Source: DASSFG01 sp035547915
GTDB lineage: Bacteria > Planctomycetota > Planctomycetia > Pirellulales > JAICIG01
Assembly (NCBI GenBank): GCA_035547915.1
Contig: DASZTS010000026.1
Span: forward strand, 1-22,921
Direction of reading: 5' to 3'
Length of the DNA: 22,921 nt
The position numbers and the translations under genes were made by a program. The notes beneath the pieces are model-generated. The model was not told the origin of the DNA. It worked only from the letters and a program-made list of their open reading frames with translations, and did not search any database. Positions 7,396 through 15,769 of the stretch are shown one piece after another. Every line of letters starts with the position of its first letter. The stretch's first letter is position 1.

Positions 7396-7496
7396 CGGCG
7401 GCCGACAAAACCCGGAAGCCGGAGCGCCGTGGGCAAGAAAATCGGCCGTGAAACGCCAATTCTTAGCAAGCTCAAGCCGGGTCTTGTCGGTTGCTC
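7396..7496 (-). mobile_element. MITE-like ~100-bp inverted-repeat element, copy C
   Basis: The reverse-strand copy of the element seen at 3319-3418. Read on the minus strand it starts with GAGCAACCGACAAGACC at 7496, carries GGCGTTTCACGGCCGATTTT and GCCCACGGCGCTCCGG in the middle, and ends with GGGTTTTGTCGGCCGC near 7395. It lies between the SGNH hydrolase start and the leader of the five-gene operon, the two being divergent. The last four bases of the right terminal repeat are degraded relative to copies A and B. Confidence 0.75.
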
Positions 7497-7555
7497 CAAA
7501 TGTGATTCTCGCGCCGTAGCATAGGCGGTGTGCTGGCTATGGAAGGGACGCCAAT

Positions 7556-7640
7556 GCCATCGATGGCGAGTGCCCTGCGAGCGGCGATTTTTTCGCCACG
7601 GCTGGCGAGAACATCGCCAGTGGTGATTTTAGCTCGCCAT
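7556..7640 (+). promoter_or_regulatory. Nested inverted-repeat cluster in the leader of the five-gene operon
   Basis: An outer arm ATGGCGAG (7563-7570) pairs exactly with CTCGCCAT (7633-7640). Inside it lie two hairpins: GGCGA/TCGCC (7583-7587 with 7593-7597, T5 loop) and CTGGCGA/TCGCCAG (7602-7608 with 7614-7620, GAACA loop). A perfect 12-bp palindrome GCCATCGATGGC (7556-7567) overlaps the outer arm. The cluster ends 127 nt before the pseudopilin start. It could be a multi-branched 5' leader RNA or a repeated operator of a GGCGA-binding protein; the sequence alone cannot decide. Confidence 0.4.
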
Positions 7641-7767
7641 AGAAGCACGAACAATTCTCGGCAGAAACAGCCACGATTGCCTTCCACAATTGCGGGCGCG
7701 CCGATTGCTTACACGTGCTGCCGCAGACGGATGCGGGGCGATCAAGCTCTTTGTGCGGAGCGTGCTC

Positions 7768-8691
7768 ATGAGAAACAGGGAGATGCGATCGAGGCGGGCA
7801 TTCACACTCGTGGAGTTGCTGGTGGTGGTTGCGATCATCGGCCTTCTTGTAGCTTTGCTGCTGCCCGCCGTGCAGGCGGCAAGAGAGTCCGCGAACCGCA
7901 TGTCATGTCAAAACAATCTTAAACAGATCGGCTTGGGTATCCGGAACTACGAGGCAACCTTCAAGGCCATGCCTCCGCGTCGGAATCTGACCGCTGGCTA
8001 CACGCGCGGATGGGGACCCACGATTCTGCCCTACATCGAGCAGGGGACGCTCTTGGGCATCTATCGCTTGGACAGAGACTATTATGCGCCGGAAAATACC
8101 GCGGCAATCGCAGTCAACGTACCACTCTTCCTGTGTCCTTCCGGTACCGGGCCGAGGCCGATCACCGTCGTCTACGGTACGGTCACTGCCCAGGGAGCCG
8201 CCGGCGATTACTTCGGGCCGAATAGTTTCGCGTCGACCAAATACGGGGTTACCTCGCTGAGCGGAGACAACACGGTCACGGCGCTCAACGACAGCACCTC
8301 GACCCGTCGCTTAGCGGACATCAGAGATGGCCTTTCGAATACGATGCTCATCACCGAGCAGGCGGGCCGGGCCGACTATTACATCTTTGGCACAAAGCAA
8401 GCCAGCAACGCAGCCTTGAGCCAGGCCAAGGCTTGGGGGCCGTGGGCCTCCTTCCAGGTCTTCCAAATCGAAGCGTTCGGTGCGGATGGCATCACGAAGG
8501 ATGGCCCCGGGGGTCCTTGCACCATCAACTGCAATAACAGCCAGGGCGTCTATAGCTTTCATCCCGTCGGAGCGCAAGCCGTATTTGTTGACGGTTCGGT
8601 GCATTTCCTGAACGAATCGATCGACCCGAACATCTTGTTCGCGCTGGTGACCATCGCCGCCGGCGAGGCGATCACTAACAACCTTTGGTAG
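7768..8691 (+). CDS. DUF1559 protein with type IV pilin-like N-terminal methylation motif
   Basis: A 307-aa pseudopilin-like protein of the planctomycete DUF1559 (SBP_bac_10) family. RRAFTLVELLVVVAIIGLL at residues 9-27 is a full prepilin motif: basic leader, Phe at +1, Glu at +5 and a hydrophobic helix. The conserved follow-up LLPAVQAARESANRMSCQNN and LKQIGLGIRNYE is present, as are DGLSNTMLITEQAGR in the middle and the C-terminal His-Pro / VFVDGSVHFL signature. It is presumably cleaved by a prepilin peptidase and anchored in the inner membrane or a surface filament. ATG 7768 has GCGGAG at 7755-7760; the alternative ATG 7783 has its SD too close. It is the first gene of a five-gene co-directional unit; the next gene begins 10 nt after its stop. 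Confidence 0.94.
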   Translation: MRNREMRSRRAFTLVELLVVVAIIGLLVALLLPAVQAARESANRMSCQNNLKQIGLGIRNYEATFKAMPPRRNLTAGYTRGWGPTILPYIEQGTLLGIYRLDRDYYAPENTAAIAVNVPLFLCPSGTGPRPITVVYGTVTAQGAAGDYFGPNSFASTKYGVTSLSGDNTVTALNDSTSTRRLADIRDGLSNTMLITEQAGRADYYIFGTKQASNAALSQAKAWGPWASFQVFQIEAFGADGITKDGPGGPCTINCNNSQGVYSFHPVGAQAVFVDGSVHFLNESIDPNILFALVTIAAGEAITNNLW

Positions 8692-8701
8692 CGGTATTTG
8701 C

Positions 8702-9670
8702 ATGCGTGACAGGTTGCGTCCCATCGACCTACTCGTCGTCGTTACGTGTCTCTTCCTCCTTTTTGCTACCCTGGCGCCGCGCATCCTTGCAGCGCGAGCC
8801 GACTCGCGTGAGACGCAATGCCAGGACCATCTCCGCGACCTCGGCGGGGCGTTCCAAAAGTACGCCGACTCGCACCGGGGATTCCCGCCTCGTCGCGCAG
8901 GTTTTAACGACGGCCACCCGTACGGCGGCTGGGGCTGTTTCATCCTGTCGTACATCGAACAGGCCGACGTGCCGAAGGACTACGACCTGAAGCGGGATTT
9001 CTTCGATCCCCAGAATAAGTCGATCACCGAAAGGGCTATTCCATCGATGCTCTGTCCCGACAGCCCCCCCGACCGCTTTGTCGAGATTCAGTCACAGGCG
9101 TCGACCAAATCGCTCAACGCAGACAAAGACACGGTGTTTACCTGCAAGGCGGGCGTCAGCGACTTTATCTCGTCGAACGGTGTATTGATGGCACGCAACG
9201 GTTACGGCATCAACGCCTTGCCTGGTGGAAACCGGATCGGAAACGAAAGGCAGGCGATGACGGACAATGCGGACTTGCCGTTGTCGACAATTACCGATGG
9301 TCTCTCCGGTACCTTGTTACTCATCGAACAGGCCGGGCGCCCGGCTGTTTGGCGGAACCGCGTCAAGAAAGACGGTGCGGGCCAATTCGGTGTAAGCCCC
9401 AATGCTCGTGGAGCGTGGGCGGGATGGGGGTCGATCGCGTTCGGAGCTGCGAACGCCGAAACGGGCGAAACACCCGGACGGGGCGACGGCACCGACTGCT
9501 CCGTGAATTGCAACAACTGGTTCGGCATCTACGGTTTTCATGACGGCGGCGCCAACGTACTGCTCTGCGACGGCACCGTTCGATTCGTCAGCACGAAGCT
9601 TGATCCCCTGACGTTCGCATACCTCACGATTCGTGACGACGCGCACATCATCGATCAGAGTGATTTCTAG
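8702..9670 (+). CDS. Divergent DUF1559-like protein with altered prepilin motif
   Basis: A 322-aa paralogue-like partner of the preceding gene. The N-terminus LRPIDLLVVVTCLFLLFATL aligns with FTLVELLVVVAIIGLLVALL, but Phe+1 is Leu and Glu+5 is Asp, so processing by a prepilin peptidase is doubtful and it may stay as a signal-anchored protein. Downstream landmarks are conserved: CQDHLRDLGGAFQKYADSH, GWGCFILSYIEQADV, ITDGLSGTLLLIEQAGRP, and a C-terminal NCNNWFGIYGFHDGGANVLL/DGTVRF block matching NCNNSQGVYSFHPVGA/DGSVHF of its neighbour. The start is ATG 8702 with only a weak GGTAGCGG upstream, so translational coupling to the upstream gene is likely. DUF1549 follows 12 nt after its stop. It is probably a structural partner of the first pseudopilin. 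Confidence 0.88.
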   Translation: MRDRLRPIDLLVVVTCLFLLFATLAPRILAARADSRETQCQDHLRDLGGAFQKYADSHRGFPPRRAGFNDGHPYGGWGCFILSYIEQADVPKDYDLKRDFFDPQNKSITERAIPSMLCPDSPPDRFVEIQSQASTKSLNADKDTVFTCKAGVSDFISSNGVLMARNGYGINALPGGNRIGNERQAMTDNADLPLSTITDGLSGTLLLIEQAGRPAVWRNRVKKDGAGQFGVSPNARGAWAGWGSIAFGAANAETGETPGRGDGTDCSVNCNNWFGIYGFHDGGANVLLCDGTVRFVSTKLDPLTFAYLTIRDDAHIIDQSDF

Positions 9671-9682
9671 TGAAGGTGATTG

Positions 9683-11224
9683 ATGGCGAAGGTTTCGCAC
9701 TATTGGCGGTTCGTTATATTCTTCTTGCTGATGGGGCCACGCGCTTCTGCGGCGGAGATCAGCGCACAGGAGATCGCTCGCCTCATCGACGAACGGCTAC
9801 AGGTGAGAAGCGGAGGCGATGCACCCTCGTTCGCAGACGATGCTACGTTTCTTCGGAGGCTCTCATTAGATCTGATCGGAAGGATCCCGACCATCGCCGA
9901 AGTTCACGAGTTCCGCGAAGACGAATCCGAGTCGATGCGCTTTCGGACGATGGAACGGCTGCTCTTGTCCGGAGCGCATTTCAGGAACATGGCCACGTTT
10001 TGGCGCCGGGCTTGGGTACCTCAAGCGGATACGCCCGAGTTTGCTGCGGTCGCCGATGGTTTCGAGCAATGGCTTGCAAAAGAACTGCGGCAAAGGACCC
10101 CGTACGATCGCCTGGTTGCCAAGGTCCTCACCTGGAATTCCGCGGCTGGCGGTAAAGACCCGGTCGATCCCCGTGGCTTTTATGTTGCCAATGAAGGTAG
10201 TCCTCCGAATCTTGCCGCGAGCGCCACGCGCGCCTTTCTTGGAATAAATCTGGATTGCGCCCAATGCCATAATCACCCGTTCGCCCGCTGGACGCGCGAG
10301 CAATTCTGGCAAACGGCAGCCTTCTTCGCTTCTCCGGACAAGGACGCTGCCGGAAAGACCGTGCCGCCCAAGGTACAGATTCCCGGTTCAGAGATGGAAT
10401 ACGAACCGGTATTGCTGAGTGCAGGCCGGATCGAATGGCCCGAGGCGTTCGATCCCGGTGCGCCGCGAAGGATTCTTGCCGATTGGATGACGACGGAGCC
10501 GAACTTCTATGTTGCGAAGAACGCCGTAAACCGCCTCTGGGCGCACTTCTTCGGCGAGGCCATCGTCGAACCGGTCGACGATCTGAGTGCCGCGGCCTCC
10601 GCCGTTGGGGAACACCGCGCCAACCTGCTCGGAGAACTCGCTCAGGCGTTCGTCAAGAGCGGCTACGACGTGGAGTTGTTCATCCGAGCGATTGTCCAGT
10701 CTGACGCCTACCGTCTGGCGTCGCGTGACCGACCCGCCGGCGAATCAGATGATGCGGAGTGGCTCGCAAAGTCGACCGCAACGATACGAGGTCTGACGGG
10801 CGAACAGCTCTACGACAGTCTTCGTACCGCCGCGGGGCTGCCTCCGGGGCAGTTCGAGGGCGGACGACGCGGCCGCGGGGGCCAACGCAGGGAGTTTGTT
10901 TCGATTTTCTATGTCGAGCGTGCCAACAATGCCGAGCGATCGATTTCGCAAGCCCTCACGTTGATGAACGGTTCGCTCGTTGGTGAGCTAAGCGACACAT
11001 CGAGTAACCCGACGCTGGCAGGCTTGTTGGCGGCGCCGTTCATGACCCTCGACGACCAGATCGATGCGGTCTTCGTCGCCGTTCTTGGCCGGAGCCCGAG
11101 TGCGGCGGAGTTGCAGGCGGTGACGCATCGTCTCGAGGTCCGACCCGAAGCGAGGCGTCAGGATGTTTTGGGCGACTTGTTTTGGGTCTTGGTCAATAGC
11201 CCGGAATTCAATACGAACCATTAA
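9683..11224 (+). CDS. DUF1549/DUF1553 domain protein
   Basis: A 513-aa secreted protein. Residues 1-24 form a signal peptide (hydrophobic FVIFFLLMGPRASAAE). The DUF1549 start is FADDATFLRRLSLDLIGRIPT at residues 50-70, followed by GFYVANEGSPPNLAASATRAFLG. CAQCHNHPF at 192-200 is a C-x-x-C-H motif conserved in the family. The DUF1553 part is NFYVAKNAVNRLWAHFFGEAIV near residue 275 and the C-terminal NAERSISQALTLMNGS. The length is on the short side for this family, which often carries an extra N-terminal cytochrome-like or Ig-like region; none is seen here. The function of the family is not established. ATG 9683 has GAAGGTG at 9672-9678. It is immediately followed by its usual DUF1501 partner. 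Confidence 0.95.
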   Translation: MAKVSHYWRFVIFFLLMGPRASAAEISAQEIARLIDERLQVRSGGDAPSFADDATFLRRLSLDLIGRIPTIAEVHEFREDESESMRFRTMERLLLSGAHFRNMATFWRRAWVPQADTPEFAAVADGFEQWLAKELRQRTPYDRLVAKVLTWNSAAGGKDPVDPRGFYVANEGSPPNLAASATRAFLGINLDCAQCHNHPFARWTREQFWQTAAFFASPDKDAAGKTVPPKVQIPGSEMEYEPVLLSAGRIEWPEAFDPGAPRRILADWMTTEPNFYVAKNAVNRLWAHFFGEAIVEPVDDLSAAASAVGEHRANLLGELAQAFVKSGYDVELFIRAIVQSDAYRLASRDRPAGESDDAEWLAKSTATIRGLTGEQLYDSLRTAAGLPPGQFEGGRRGRGGQRREFVSIFYVERANNAERSISQALTLMNGSLVGELSDTSSNPTLAGLLAAPFMTLDDQIDAVFVAVLGRSPSAAELQAVTHRLEVRPEARRQDVLGDLFWVLVNSPEFNTNH

Positions 11225-11242
11225 TTTGCGATGGAAGGACGG

Positions 11243-12553
11243 ATGGCCGTGCAGCAAGAGGTGCGAGTTTCTCGGCGTGGCGTATTGCAGGCATTACCGT
11301 TGGGGACGTGCGGTTGGTCTGCAATGCATTGGATGCCTGCGTTAGCTGCTGCGGCCGATGCAGACCCAGCGACCTCGAAGTCGGTGATCATGCTCTGGCT
11401 CAATGGCGGGCCGGCGACGGTCGACCTCTGGGATCTTAAGCCGGGCCATGAAAATGGCGGCCCTTTCAAAGAAATAGCGACCAGCGTACCGGGAACGAAT
11501 ATCAGCGAGCACCTGCCGAAGCTCTCGGCCATCGGCTCCGAATTCTCGATCATTCGTTCTATGTCGACCCGCGAAGGAGACCACTCCCGAGCACGCTTTG
11601 TCTCTGCCACTGGTTACGTTCCGCAGGGAGCCATCCAATTTCCATCCGTCGGGTCGTTGGTGGCTCATGAGTTCGACGGAATGGATCGAGACATTCCTTC
11701 GTATGTGCATATCGGGGGGCGGCCCAGGATCACGAATGGCGGATTCCTGGGGCCGAAGTACGCCCCCTTCGTCGTCAGCGGCGGTGGAGGTCGACGAGGG
11801 CCAGCGGAAACCGCGCCGGCAGATCTCAGAGTCGCGGACCTCAAGCCGGCCGGTGAGATTTCCGAAGACCGTCAGCGAATGCGATCGGAACTGGCGGCCG
11901 AGCTTCGAGGTCTGTCGGTGCTTCCTGCGGGCTCGCCCGTGGTCGAGGCTTTGGATTCGGCGAACGATCGCGCACGCAGGCTGATGCGCCCGGAAGCCGC
12001 GGCCGCATTCGATCTGAGCAAGGAAGACGAAGCCTTGCGCGAAGCGTATGGGAAGGGCTCGTTCGGGCAGGGTTGTCTCATGGCGCGGCGGCTGGTGGAA
12101 TGCGGGGTCAGGTTCGTCGAAGTGTCGCTCGACGGCTGGGACACGCACGCCAATAACTTCGATCGCGTGAAGGAGTTGTCGCAGCAACTTGACTGGGGGT
12201 TTGGCACTTTGCTCACCGATCTCAAGCAACGCGGCATGCTCGACAGCACGTTGGTCGTCTGTCAGGGCGAATTCGGCCGAACGCCGCGGATCAATGGGCA
12301 AGCCGGCCGCGACCATTGGCCCGCGTCCTGGGCGGCCGTGTTGGCCGGAGCGGGAGTGCGTGGCGGTCGGGTCGTTGGCGCAACAAGCAAGGACGGGATT
12401 GCGGTCGAATCGACGCCGACGAGGACGAGCGACTTGATGGCCACCGTCTTCAAGAGTGTCGGGCTGGACCCGATGAAGCAGAACATGTCGAACGTGAGCC
12501 GGCCGATTCGGCTCGCGAATCCCGAAGGCAAGCCGATCGAAGAACTGTTGTGA
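11243..12553 (+). CDS. DUF1501 domain protein, Tat-type signal
   Basis: A 436-aa exported protein of the DUF1501 family (alkaline-phosphatase-like fold; no confirmed activity for the planctomycete members). RVSRRGVLQALPLGTCGWSA at residues 8-27 is a twin-arginine signal. The core has the usual SVIMLWLNGGPATVDLWDLK, NISEHLPKLSAI, IIRSMSTREGDHSRA, FVEVSLDGWDTHANNF and VVCQGEFGRTPRINGQAGRD, the last being the conserved metal-type C-terminal motif with DHWP. I prefer ATG 11243 because GGAAGGACGG lies directly upstream; ATG 11231 (440 aa) is possible but has no ribosome binding site. It lies 18 nt after the DUF1549/1553 gene and its stop overlaps the next start by 4 nt. Confidence 0.95.
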   Translation: MAVQQEVRVSRRGVLQALPLGTCGWSAMHWMPALAAAADADPATSKSVIMLWLNGGPATVDLWDLKPGHENGGPFKEIATSVPGTNISEHLPKLSAIGSEFSIIRSMSTREGDHSRARFVSATGYVPQGAIQFPSVGSLVAHEFDGMDRDIPSYVHIGGRPRITNGGFLGPKYAPFVVSGGGGRRGPAETAPADLRVADLKPAGEISEDRQRMRSELAAELRGLSVLPAGSPVVEALDSANDRARRLMRPEAAAAFDLSKEDEALREAYGKGSFGQGCLMARRLVECGVRFVEVSLDGWDTHANNFDRVKELSQQLDWGFGTLLTDLKQRGMLDSTLVVCQGEFGRTPRINGQAGRDHWPASWAAVLAGAGVRGGRVVGATSKDGIAVESTPTRTSDLMATVFKSVGLDPMKQNMSNVSRPIRLANPEGKPIEELL

Positions 12554-14022
12554 AACCATTCATCCTTGTGTTGTCTATAGCCATCTCTTGCGCGCCGGCG
12601 CTGTCCGAGGAAAAGTCGCCCGACACACGCGCCACGACCTCGTTGGCGATCATTCACCCGGCATGCGCCCAAATCCTCGATATCGACGTATCGATCGACG
12701 ACGCGCCCTTCGATGACTATTGGGACCGAGCGTATGCTGCTCTGTTTGCATTCGCGGATGTCGACGGAAATGGCACTTTGGACGAGAAGGAGATTCGTTT
12801 TGTGCCTTCGGCCCATGCCGTACGACTCACGCTCGGGAACGGATTCACCCCGCCGGTCGCTTCGATCGCCTCATTGAACGATATCGTCGACGATGCGTCG
12901 CATGGATGTTCGCTCGCGGCGCTGAAGCAGTACTATCGACGCAACCGAGCCGGTGATGTAAGGGTCGCATTGGGCGAATTGAAGGATGCCCCGGCATTGG
13001 ATGCAGCTCTGATTGAAGCATTGGACCAGGATAGAAATGCGACCGTTTCTCGGGTGGAGCTGTTATCCGCCGAGAATCGGCTGCGAACGCTCGATGCGAA
13101 TGACGACGAACTGATCGGCGCCGATGAGATCCTGCCGAATTGTATCTATCCCGGTGGCGCAGCGACGAACGAGGTTCACGAGGCAGCGGAGGTCGGCCTA
13201 TCGAGTCGACCTGATTTCAAGTCGGTTCTTGTTCGTCTGCCGATTCGGCCGGAAGATCGTGCCGCTCGGTGGCAGGCGTGCATCCAGAAGGTCCGAGGAA
13301 ACGCACCGTCGGCCGCGGTCGATTCGCCGGGGATCGCGCGTTGGACGATCTCCGTCGCCGACCAAGTCAGCGACGATCATTTATGCTTGGGCGTGGGAAC
13401 TCGCGTGCGGTGCGAAGCATGGACCGTGACAGGGCCGTTGCCACAGCTTTTCCAGACGGTGAGCGATCGTGTTACGTATAGAGAGAAAGAACAGCCGGCC
13501 GACAATATGCCAGGTGGCGAACGCCGAGAACAGGGAAATCCCCTGGGTTGGCTCGTTTCGCTGGCCGATCGCGATCGAGACGGCGAAGTGTCGGAAGAGG
13601 AAGCCAAAGCATGGCTCGATCTTCAGCGAGCGCTGAGTCATGGTCAGTTGCTGGTAAGTGTGATGTACGGCGGCGGCCTGTTTGAAATACTAGACGTCGA
13701 TCACGACGGCGCACTCTGTCCGCGGGAACTTCGCAACGCGTGGGATGTTTTAGAGCGTGCGGCTTGTACTTCGGGCGAGAGCGTCGACCTCGGCAAAGCG
13801 CCGTTGGTCGTGATGATCGTCGCCAGTCAGGGCTATCCGGACGGCTTGGCACGACCGACGGCCAGCGGCAGCGAATGGTTCCAGAAGATGGATCGCAACA
13901 GCGACGGAGATATTTCACGGCGTGAATTCACAGGTTCTACGGAAGTGTTCTCGAAACTCGATGTCGACCGCGACGGGCTGATATCGCCCGCAGAAGCGAG
14001 ACGGAGTGAAGGGCAGCAGTAG
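12550..14022 (+). CDS. Secreted protein with seven EF-hand calcium-binding loops
   Basis: A 490-aa exported protein. Residues 1-20 form a short signal peptide. Seven 12-residue EF-hand loops with the D-x-D/N-x-D/N pattern and a closing Glu are visible: 70-81, 159-170, 182-193, 340-351, 382-393, 448-459 and 471-482. The 159-170 loop (DQDRNATVSRVE) and the 182-193 loop lack the central Gly and may bind weakly. A non-EF region (residues 195-330) separates the first three from the last four. GTG 12550 overlaps the upstream TGA (GTGA), so translation is coupled to DUF1501. The frame is open upstream to 12316 but that part is a shadow of DUF1501. EF-hand proteins are recurrent companions of DUF1501/DUF1553 in planctomycetes, which suggests a calcium-dependent surface partner. 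The exact role is unknown. Confidence 0.9.
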   Translation: MKPFILVLSIAISCAPALSEEKSPDTRATTSLAIIHPACAQILDIDVSIDDAPFDDYWDRAYAALFAFADVDGNGTLDEKEIRFVPSAHAVRLTLGNGFTPPVASIASLNDIVDDASHGCSLAALKQYYRRNRAGDVRVALGELKDAPALDAALIEALDQDRNATVSRVELLSAENRLRTLDANDDELIGADEILPNCIYPGGAATNEVHEAAEVGLSSRPDFKSVLVRLPIRPEDRAARWQACIQKVRGNAPSAAVDSPGIARWTISVADQVSDDHLCLGVGTRVRCEAWTVTGPLPQLFQTVSDRVTYREKEQPADNMPGGERREQGNPLGWLVSLADRDRDGEVSEEEAKAWLDLQRALSHGQLLVSVMYGGGLFEILDVDHDGALCPRELRNAWDVLERAACTSGESVDLGKAPLVVMIVASQGYPDGLARPTASGSEWFQKMDRNSDGDISRREFTGSTEVFSKLDVDRDGLISPAEARRSEGQQ

Positions 14023-14341
14023 CCGGCGCAACGCTTTGACCTGAAAGCATCTCGGCACAAACTCTCGTTTCAGCGACGCGCGCCTCGTCGATCGCGATTC
14101 GTGAGGATTTCGTGAACGATTGATGGGCAATTTGCTGGGCCCGCTTGCATCATTTTTCCACATGCCCCAAAATACCGCGCGCAGATCACGCTTGGTTTCG
14201 GCATCTCGACAGCCGCGATGGCTCATGCGAGAAGGCTTCAAGGAGATCCTCGTCCGCACGGGCGGCGGCTCGGCGACTTCTACGGCCCGTCCTACGATTG
14301 GGCCCGTAAGGTGATCGTTAAGACCTCAGAAGGGAAAGAGC
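14023..14341. other. Intergenic stretch between the EF-hand gene and the next secreted protein
   Basis: A 319-bp gap in which no frame looks coding; translations on both strands are short and of low complexity. No strong terminator hairpin is seen after the EF-hand stop. The last ten bases hold the ribosome binding site AGGGA (14331-14335) of the next gene, so a promoter for that gene is presumably here, but I cannot point to a convincing -35/-10 pair. Confidence 0.5.
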
Positions 14342-15769
14342 ATGCAGCGGTCCTGGGTCATCGTGTTGTTCTTGCTATCGATCGCGGCACAGCCCGCCCG
14401 TGCCCAGTTCGAAAAGCTTGCCGTCAGCATTCCGAGCTCGGCGAACGCGATCGCATTGCTCGACGTGAAGTCGTTGTTCGGCAGCCCGCTGGCCGCGAGG
14501 GAAGGATGGAAGGACAAGTACGATCGAGCCTTTGCATCCGGCTTGTGCGCGATTCCTCCCTTCGCCGAGCGAATGATCTTGTCGGCGGACATCGACTACG
14601 AGCACATGCAGCCGGCCTGGGAGTCGGTGGTTGTCGATCTGGCCGATGCCCGCACGACCGCGATGATTGCCCGCGCGACTAAAGGCGTTCTGGATCCGAT
14701 CGGTAACGTTCCCGCCGTTGCTCTACGCGACGATTCCTATGTCGTCGAATTCGGCCAAAAGAAGTTGGGGGCCATGGCGCCCGCCAATCGCCAGGCGGTG
14801 GCACGTTGGCTGCGAGAGATTCAGGCGCGCAGCGTGCCGGCGCTCTCTGCCTATTTGAAGGGGAGTCTCGTCGCCTCCGAAAAGAGCCAGATCGTCATGG
14901 CGTTCGACCTGGAGGATGCGATCCCGCCCGAAGTCATTCAAGCTAAATTGGCCACCAGCGAGACCCTCGCCACCAAGAAGGTCGATGTGAATGCGGTCGC
15001 GAAGGCACTGGCGGGTATGCGCGGCGTGGCCGTCGAGATCGCCGTGTCGGACGTCGCCACGGGCCGTCTGCGGGTTCATTTCCGCGGCGATGCGTCTCCT
15101 CTTGTCCCGGTCGCCCTGCCCCTGCTCACCGAAATCCTCAACGACCTCGGCGCCCGCGTCGCCGACGTGGAGGATTGGCAGGTCACGAGCGATCCGCAAC
15201 GCATCACGTTCCACGGGCCCTTGACGACCCCCGGCATGCGGCGCGTGCTGGCCCTGATCGACAGTCCGACCTCGGCGATCCTGGCGAGCGAACCCAAGGA
15301 GCCCACCGAGTCTGGCTCGGGCTCGGCCAAAGCGGCCGCTTCGCAGCAGTATTACCGATCGCTGATGTCGATCATCGAGGATCTGCGCACGGAAGCCAAG
15401 GAAGCCAAAACCTTCGGTCAGAACGCGCTCTGGTTCGACAAATGGGCCCGACGCATCGATAAGATGTCGATCCAGAACGTGGACCAGGATTTATTGAACT
15501 TCGGCCTCGCCGTCAGTGCGGGCTTGCGCAACATGGCCCGCGACATGCGCGGAATCGGCATCCACTCCGCCGAGCAGAACGCCCAGGTGACCGCCTCGAA
15601 CTACTCTTACTTCGCCGACTGGTTCTACGTCGACGCGCAACATAGGGCCATCACCGCCCGCGAGCGCGCCAAAGGTGTCCTTTCCGCGCGCGATGTCTTC
15701 CGAGCCATCGAGAACGAAGCCGCCCGAGTACGGCAAATGCTCACGGAAAGGTACGAAGTCGCGTTTTAG
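14342..15769 (+). CDS. Secreted planctomycete hypothetical protein
   Basis: A 475-aa exported protein of unknown function. The signal peptide MQRSWVIVLFLLSIAAQPARA is cleaved before Gln22. The mature part starts with an alternating hydrophobic stretch (LAVSIPSSANAIALLDVKSL) and is alpha/beta without a recognisable enzyme motif. A coiled-coil-prone segment near residues 340-365 (SIIEDLRTEAKEAKTFGQNA) follows a Ser/Glu/Pro/Gly linker, and the C-terminal 120 residues are helical and Tyr/Arg-rich. The start is supported by AGGGA six bases ahead of the ATG. Its TAG stop (15767-15769) is the TTTAGAGC left end of the interspersed element, so the natural C-terminus may have been altered. It is probably monocistronic. 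The sequence resembles secreted proteins that planctomycetes carry in many lineage-specific copies, but I cannot assign a family. Confidence 0.85.
   Translation: MQRSWVIVLFLLSIAAQPARAQFEKLAVSIPSSANAIALLDVKSLFGSPLAAREGWKDKYDRAFASGLCAIPPFAERMILSADIDYEHMQPAWESVVVDLADARTTAMIARATKGVLDPIGNVPAVALRDDSYVVEFGQKKLGAMAPANRQAVARWLREIQARSVPALSAYLKGSLVASEKSQIVMAFDLEDAIPPEVIQAKLATSETLATKKVDVNAVAKALAGMRGVAVEIAVSDVATGRLRVHFRGDASPLVPVALPLLTEILNDLGARVADVEDWQVTSDPQRITFHGPLTTPGMRRVLALIDSPTSAILASEPKEPTESGSGSAKAAASQQYYRSLMSIIEDLRTEAKEAKTFGQNALWFDKWARRIDKMSIQNVDQDLLNFGLAVSAGLRNMARDMRGIGIHSAEQNAQVTASNYSYFADWFYVDAQHRAITARERAKGVLSARDVFRAIENEAARVRQMLTERYEVAF

Noticed and set aside
7396..7496. The ~100-bp repeat as part of a CRISPR array or phage attachment site
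   Set aside because: Copies are kilobases apart in different orientations with no spacers or integrase; the nested terminal repeats fit a MITE/REP-like unit instead.
12316..12549. Upstream extension of the EF-hand gene
   Set aside because: It overlaps DUF1501 out of frame; the signal peptide begins at GTG 12550, which overlaps the DUF1501 stop.
14120..14314. Small plus-strand frame (64 aa) and a neighbouring frame from 14218
   Set aside because: No ribosome binding site and no recognisable motif; low-complexity translation in a gap.
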